A DNA stretch of 64,000 bases, from assembly GCA_008638375.1 (NCBI GenBank), contig CM018051.1, positions 29,447,344 to 29,511,343 on the forward strand, in the 5' to 3' direction. Positions within the stretch are counted from its first letter, which is position 1, and each line of letters begins with the position of its first letter. The position numbers and the translations under genes are program-made. The notes under the pieces are model-generated. The model was given only the letters and a program-made list of their open reading frames with translations. It had not been told where the DNA came from and ran no database searches. Shown here piece by piece: positions 59,453 to 64,000 of the stretch. Source of the DNA: Nyssa sinensis. Its lineage: Eukaryota; Streptophyta; Magnoliopsida; Cornales; Nyssaceae.

Positions 59453-59958
59453 GTGAGTAACCTTGACTCCTGACTTGGTGTATAAGTACACTGTCTAGTT
59501 ACTGTATTTTAAAATACTGTACTGTACTGTTTTATCTCATACACTGATTACATGCTTTTACTCGAATTCATGATTTTTACTCTGTCTGGTTTCTCCGTCC
59601 TATACTGAAATAAACCTGTCGCTGTTTTTAACTGGTTCTGAAAGAACAATTGACTCTTGGTACCATTTCAGTCTTGAGCACTATATGAGCATACCGCACT
59701 GTTTAATCAGTGCATATTGTACTGTTTATCCTGTTATACTGTTCTGCTTTGCTCATTACTGACCTGTTCTATTACTCTGATGTTTTAACTGTACTCGTGT
59801 TTTAATACTATTTCAAAGGAACGTATTTAACTATCTTCTCTGAAATGCCTGATTCATCCATATGCTTTACAAACAACAATGGTTTGAAACCCATGACAGG
59901 GAACCCATGTTACTCACTGGGCTTTTCGAAGCTCACCCCATTCCTTAACATTTTTCAG
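59453..59958 (+). other. Intron-like unit in the Tekay 3' LTR
   Basis: Donor GTGAGTAACC at 59453, stem-loop GGGCTT-TTCG-AAGCTC (59919-59934) and acceptor ACATTTTTCAG ending 59958. Same length as the 5' copy. Confidence 0.45.
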
Positions 59959-61271
59959 GTAAGGGACCTAGCAATCAGGATTAACGGGTTGGAGACTCGG
60001 GGGAATTATTTTGAAGAACTTATGACCTAGCCATTTTTGTGCTTACATTCCATTTTTCATTATGATGTGTAACTGAACCTAAGACATTTATGTTTTGTAG
60101 AAGAATGATGTAGTAATTACTATGGATGTATTAGTAGCTCTGCCAAGATGATGTGCATTCTCTTATTCGCTTTTTCGCTGCTTACTTATGTGAATTGAAT
60201 GCATTACACTTGGAGGTTCCTGGTGAATGGCCTGTGGTTAGGATTACCGTCGGCATCTTAATTTCAAAAAAAAAAAAAGAACAGATGGGTGCCTAACTGG
60301 CCGGTCACATTCCCCAAATCCACACAGGGTGGGTAGGGGGGATGTGACACGGCATACCCCCTCAAACTCAGTGCATAAAATGCCATCATTGCCATATGTC
60401 CATTCATGGACTCAACCCGTAGGTCCAGTCAATTCAGAAAGCATCGAATGGATATTATGACTGACCATAATTCTGGCATTCATAATATATCATGATCATA
60501 CGTGATTCCATAAGAGTGTATAAAGATGGAATATCATTTATTTAGTAAAAGCATAACAGTAGGCCTTTCAAGGCATAGTACGATGTAATGATCAATGATA
60601 TAGCAGTCAATAAATGTCCACAAGATAGAACAATATCACATTGTGGAAATGATAAACATTTGGTGCGTACAAGAATACAAGTCTGGCAGTAATAGAATAA
60701 ACATGGCTCAGAAGACCACATATAAGAGATAGGTTTTTACTTACCTTTTCAATGCGTTCCTAGTTCAGTATCCCGTGACTTTCCCTTTTCCTTTCGAGTT
60801 TCCTATATATCAGTAAACACGTTTCACTTTTAATGCTGTTCATCAAATTTTATACCTCATTATTATAAGTATCTCATTCGCTAAAATGGACTCTACTATT
60901 GAGTCTGGAATGTTGAAGAAATTCGGTTTAGGCTTTTACTGATTTCAATTCGGACATTTGTACTAAAAAGGGCAAAATGATCATTTTGCACTTTTACGTG
61001 TCTTTATTTTTTGGGACCTATTTTCATAAATTGGACCTCACCGTTGAGTCTGTAATGCGCGAGATAATAAAAATTTACTATTCATTTACTTTAATCAGAG
61101 TCCGTTTAACTCATATTTGACTTACGGGCATTTTAGTAATTTCTCCTATTTCTAATTAATTAAATAAATATTTAATTTATTTATTTCTTGGGTCATTTCA
61201 TAATAATCATAAGTCTAAGGTCAATTCATAATTTCTTAAACTTTTGTTCCAAATCTAAGTTTTAGAAACCA

Positions 61272-61290
61272 CTATTCCAATTTGGAATAG
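61272..61290. repeat. 9-bp-arm palindrome in antisense family A LTR
   Basis: CTATTCCAA-T-TTGGAATAG is perfect. It occupies the place where other family A copies have CTGAACC palindromes, with a different sequence. Confidence 0.8.
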
Positions 61291-62833
61291 CCAAACAGTG
61301 GTTAACCAATTAAACTAGAATAGGCTATCCCCATTCCCAATTTAAACCCAATTTAATTTCTTATCTTCGCAACCAAACACTCCCAATTCATTTTAAATCT
61401 AACACCAAAACAGTTTAGTATTGGGTTGGTCTTTCATGCGGGTGGGTCGGGTCTGACCCGAACCCGAACCGACCCAAACCCAAAACCCAAATAGTGTCTT
61501 CTTCTTCAGTGATATTCTAGCACCTCTTCCGGCCCCGGCCAAATTTTTTGACCATTTTTTGACCTATTTTCAATGCAATCCTCTCCTAAATTACATGGGA
61601 TTTTCATATCTAACATTAGTTTTTGGACTAGATCACTGGATCTTCACGAATAGAAAGGAAACCATAGCTCTAGTAAGAAATTTGGTTTTTTGGCCAACTG
61701 GTTTTCTTCCTATTTCAAGCCCTTTTTTCTACTGTTTTGACCCATTTCATTTCCTATTCAATTTCTGCACTTCATAGGAATAGTTCCTCATCGTTTAAAC
61801 CAAGTTAAATGCACAAAAATCACAAAACCCAATTATCATTCAAAACCTACAACTATTGATAACCTACTCATTTCTTAACTATTTTCCTTCATTCTTTTTG
61901 CAAACTAAACCTTTTTTCATGCTCAACAAGACCCTATATCTAAAGTTAACTTTCATGCTTAAAAAATTAAAAACAAGGTGCAACAGCACCTACCTCAGTT
62001 CGGCTTCTCACTTGTTGTATCCCTTCTGAACCTCATTGGCCCTTTATTCTTATTTTCAGAACTCTTCTTTAGCCTCAGCTTCTCAGTTTCTATGTTCCCT
62101 TTTCTAATTTCCTCTAATCCCACACGCATATTTATACACAACCTTTAGCCTATTTCCTTCTCTCTCTTCCTCTCTTCAGCGACCTTCTTTGACTCTCCCT
62201 CTTGCTTTCCCCCTTTTCTGACTTTCATTTTCTCTGATTTCGGTTGCTTCCCTCTTTTTCTTCCTTTGTTTCAGTTGCATTAAATTTCTCAAGATATTTA
62301 CATATATATATATATATATATAATATAATACAGATTATACACTCACTTCTCCCTCCCTCATGTCGGCAGCCTCATGGCACATCCTCCCAACACCCTAAAC
62401 ACACACCAAGTAAACACACAAGACATGCTGCGTGCATGGCAGCCTTATCTATACATATACATTTCATTTTTTTTGTATAATACATGTATCTATACTATAA
62501 TATTTATACTTTTCTTTATATACACATATACGGCTATCCATATACATATGTATACATATAATTATACACACACATATATATATACTTAATTATATACACA
62601 TATATACATAGACTGCCATTTGCATATATTTATATATATATATATACATATATGTATGTACGCTCACTTCGGTACTCGCTTCTAGGTTGCTCAGGCATTA
62701 CCTAGCACTGTCCGTTTATAAAACAAACTATTCATATTCCAAAATTTTTCATTCCATTCAATATCATAATATAAAGCCCTAACAGCTCGGTTTTACATGG
62801 TTGCTCAGTCACACTCCAAGTCGGGGTATTACA

Positions 62834-63300
62834 AGGGAGGTCTGAGATGGGCCATTAAAGACAGAATCAGGCCCCTATGATTAGCCACATACAGTGAGGT
62901 AGTGGCAACAGCAAGGATTATAAAGCGTGATGGGGAAGATTTTGCTAAGAGAAAGGGAAACTAGAGGTCAGGTAGTAGTAGAGACAAAGGACAAGGATCC
63001 TCACTCTTCAAGCTAGGTGCAAGCTCACACAGTTCAGGTACAGGGCCTAGTCAGAGAAAGGCCAACCACAACAATGGAGGGGCACCTAAATGCCCTACCT
63101 GCAGAGATTCCATAAAGGACCATGCCGCAAGATCACTAATGCAAGTTACAATTGCGGCCAGATTGGACATTTCATGAGAGATTGTCCAAAGAGTGGCAAG
63201 ACGACGATCAGCCCCGTACCTACCATATCAACTTCTGTCACACGACCTCGAACCAAAAATAAAGGGAAGGAATGATCAACAGCCCCCGGGGAGGGTTTTC
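62834..63300 (+). pseudogene. gag: gag of the outer element, 3' part, broken
   Basis: This continues the gag interrupted at 22135. The frame 62839 onward has stops at 62878 and 62962, then a CPTC motif at 63091, a frame change near 63104 and another before 63277. The zinc knuckle at 63144-63185 reads SYNCGQIGHFMRDC, so the first zinc-binding Cys is replaced by Ser. Basic, Ser/Gly-rich linker sequence precedes it. Confidence 0.75.
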
Positions 63301-63999
63301 TCCATGACACTGGGGAATGTTCAAGCTACCACCTCAGTGGTTGCAAGTACCCTTACAGTTTGTTCTCAACGTGCACATGTTCTATTTGATACTAGTTCTA
63401 CACATTCATTTATATCTCCCACATTTTCTGCCAAGTTGAACTTAGAAGCTGAAACCCTTGGCTATATGTTGATTGTTTCAATACCTTCGGGGATATCACT
63501 ATTAGAGACTGTGATACATAGATCATGTGAGGTAGAAGTCATGGGTACTCAGTTAGTTGTTGATCTGATACCTTTAAAGATCTATGGATTCGATGTGATC
63601 CTCGGCATGGATTGGCTGACCACGAATCATCCTACCATCGATTGTGTAGCCAAAAGAGTCCATATCCAGAATCCAAGGCAGCCGAGTATCATGTTTGAGG
63701 AGACGGGAGTAGTCTCTCTGCCCTATTTTGTTTCATCCATCCAAGCCAAGCGTCTACTCCGCAAGGGATGTCATGGTTTCTTGTGTAGCATTATTAACAC
63801 TTGCTCGCAAGAACCCACTCTAGATCAAATTCCTGTTGCCAGAGAGTTCCCCGATATATTCTTGGATGATTTTCTTGGAATATCTGTTGATCGGGAAATT
63901 AAGTCCAGCATTGATGTACTTCTTAGCACTTCACCTGTGTCTAAGACCGTTTACCAAAAAGCACTAGTAGAGCTAAAGGAACTGAAATTGCAGCTGTAA
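63277..63999 (+). pseudogene. Protease and start of reverse transcriptase of the outer element
   Basis: The open frame shows the protease with LFDTSSTHSF at about 63382-63411. The active-site triplet is DTS instead of DSG/DTG, so the conserved Gly is lost and activity is doubtful. VILGMDWL follows near 63597. The SVDREI and PVSKT segments lead into the reverse transcriptase, which is cut by a TAA at 63997. Sequence is close in kind to the Tekay-like Pol at 44326-45190, but clearly a different element. The rest is outside the window. Confidence 0.8.
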
Positions 64000-64000
64000 G

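Larger units (their letters stand above)
22857..60349 (+). mobile_element. Tekay/Del-like Ty3/gypsy chromovirus retrotransposon with nested insertions
   Basis: A complete element is recognisable: 5' LTR 22857-30166, PBS 30171, Gag-Pol 43418-47920, polypurine tract 47919-47932, 3' LTR 47933-60349, and a perfect TSD CGGCA (22852-22856 and 60350-60354). Removing the insertions at 25013-28401, 30227-43362 and 50672-59193 leaves LTRs of about 3.9 kb, an internal part of about 4.6 kb and a total near 12.4 kb, in the usual range of the Tekay clade. Domain order PR-RT-RNase H-INT-chromodomain is Ty3/gypsy. The two LTRs look about 96-98% alike by eye where I compared them. Coding capacity is destroyed by stops and frameshifts, so any movement now would need proteins in trans. 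Confidence 0.95.
47933..60349 (+). repeat. 3' LTR of the Tekay-like element
   Basis: It starts TGTAACACCCCAGACTT and ends GGGGATGTGACA at 60349, followed by CGGCA. It is interrupted by the family F LTR at 50672-59193; its own sequence is about 3.9 kb. It matches the 5' LTR in every module, including the exon-like frame (50490-50671, continued 59199-59288), the intron-like unit 59453-59958 and the A-run at about 60266-60277. Confidence 0.92.
22136..62833 (-). mobile_element. Family A solo LTR, antisense, hosting the whole nested stack
   Basis: It starts TGTCACGACCCGAAACCC at 22136 and ends GTCGGGGTATTACA at 62833. The perfect TSD AGGGA lies at 22131-22135 and 62834-62838, inside the gag of the outer element. 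Its own sequence is 22136-22856 plus 60355-62833 (about 3.2 kb); the rest is the Tekay-like element. The right segment holds a 9-bp-arm palindrome (61272-61290), AT-rich microsatellites (about 62290-62660) and a pyrimidine-rich leader (antisense). There is no coding sequence of its own. Confidence 0.9.

Overview
The window is intergenic heterochromatin from a flowering-plant nuclear genome, made almost wholly of long-terminal-repeat (LTR) retrotransposons of the Ty3/gypsy type stacked inside one another. I found no host gene, rRNA gene, functional tRNA gene or CRISPR array. Plant origin rests on the chromodomain (Tekay/Del-like) Gag-Pol, initiator-Met-type primer sites, very long LTRs (3-5 kb) beginning TG and ending CA, and 5-bp target-site duplications (TSDs). 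I cannot name the species.

LTR families used here. Family A: TGTAATATCCCGACC...GGTCGTGACA, about 3.4 kb. Family B: same kind of ends, about 3.8-4.2 kb, with a 90-bp minisatellite. Family C: TGTAACACCCC...GGATGTGACA, the LTR of the Tekay-like element. Family D: one 5.3-kb LTR. Family E: one LTR of about 1.4 kb. Family F: one LTR of about 4.5 kb. Family G: only its last 418 bp.

Layout. 1-8155: a family A LTR end (to 2741) and a family C solo LTR (2804-6192) sit inside a family B LTR (to 7737), which sits in family G (to 8155). 8190-13449: family E LTR split by an antisense family B LTR (9383-13197). 13450-15318: unassigned old repeat DNA. 15319-19373: truncated antisense B joined to an A-like LTR. 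19374-22135: the end of a 5' LTR, primer site and broken gag of an outer Ty3/gypsy element, whose gag resumes at 62839 and runs to the window end. Between the two halves lie 40.7 kb of nested insertions: antisense A solo LTR (22136-62833), then the Tekay-like element (22857-60349), then A (25013-28401), A (30227-43362) and F (50672-59193), then B (32856-42432 inside A; 54027-58035 inside F), then D (36825-42166 inside B). A matching TSD is readable for every insertion in this stack.

The one element with both LTRs, 22857-60349, has about 3.9-kb LTRs, a PBS at 30171, Gag-Pol at 43418-47920 and a polypurine tract at 47919-47932. Without its insertions it would be about 12.4 kb. Its polyprotein carries one frameshift in gag, six in-frame stops and a 29-bp duplication, so it is not autonomous now.

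The most interesting signals lie in the LTRs: an intron-like unit with conserved GTRAGT donor, stem-loop and TTTCAG acceptor in nearly every family; tRNA-like modules always antisense to the LTR; an exon-like open frame carried in the Tekay LTR; paired TGACGTCA sites; and a reiterated module of roughly 130 bp shared by families with unrelated ends.
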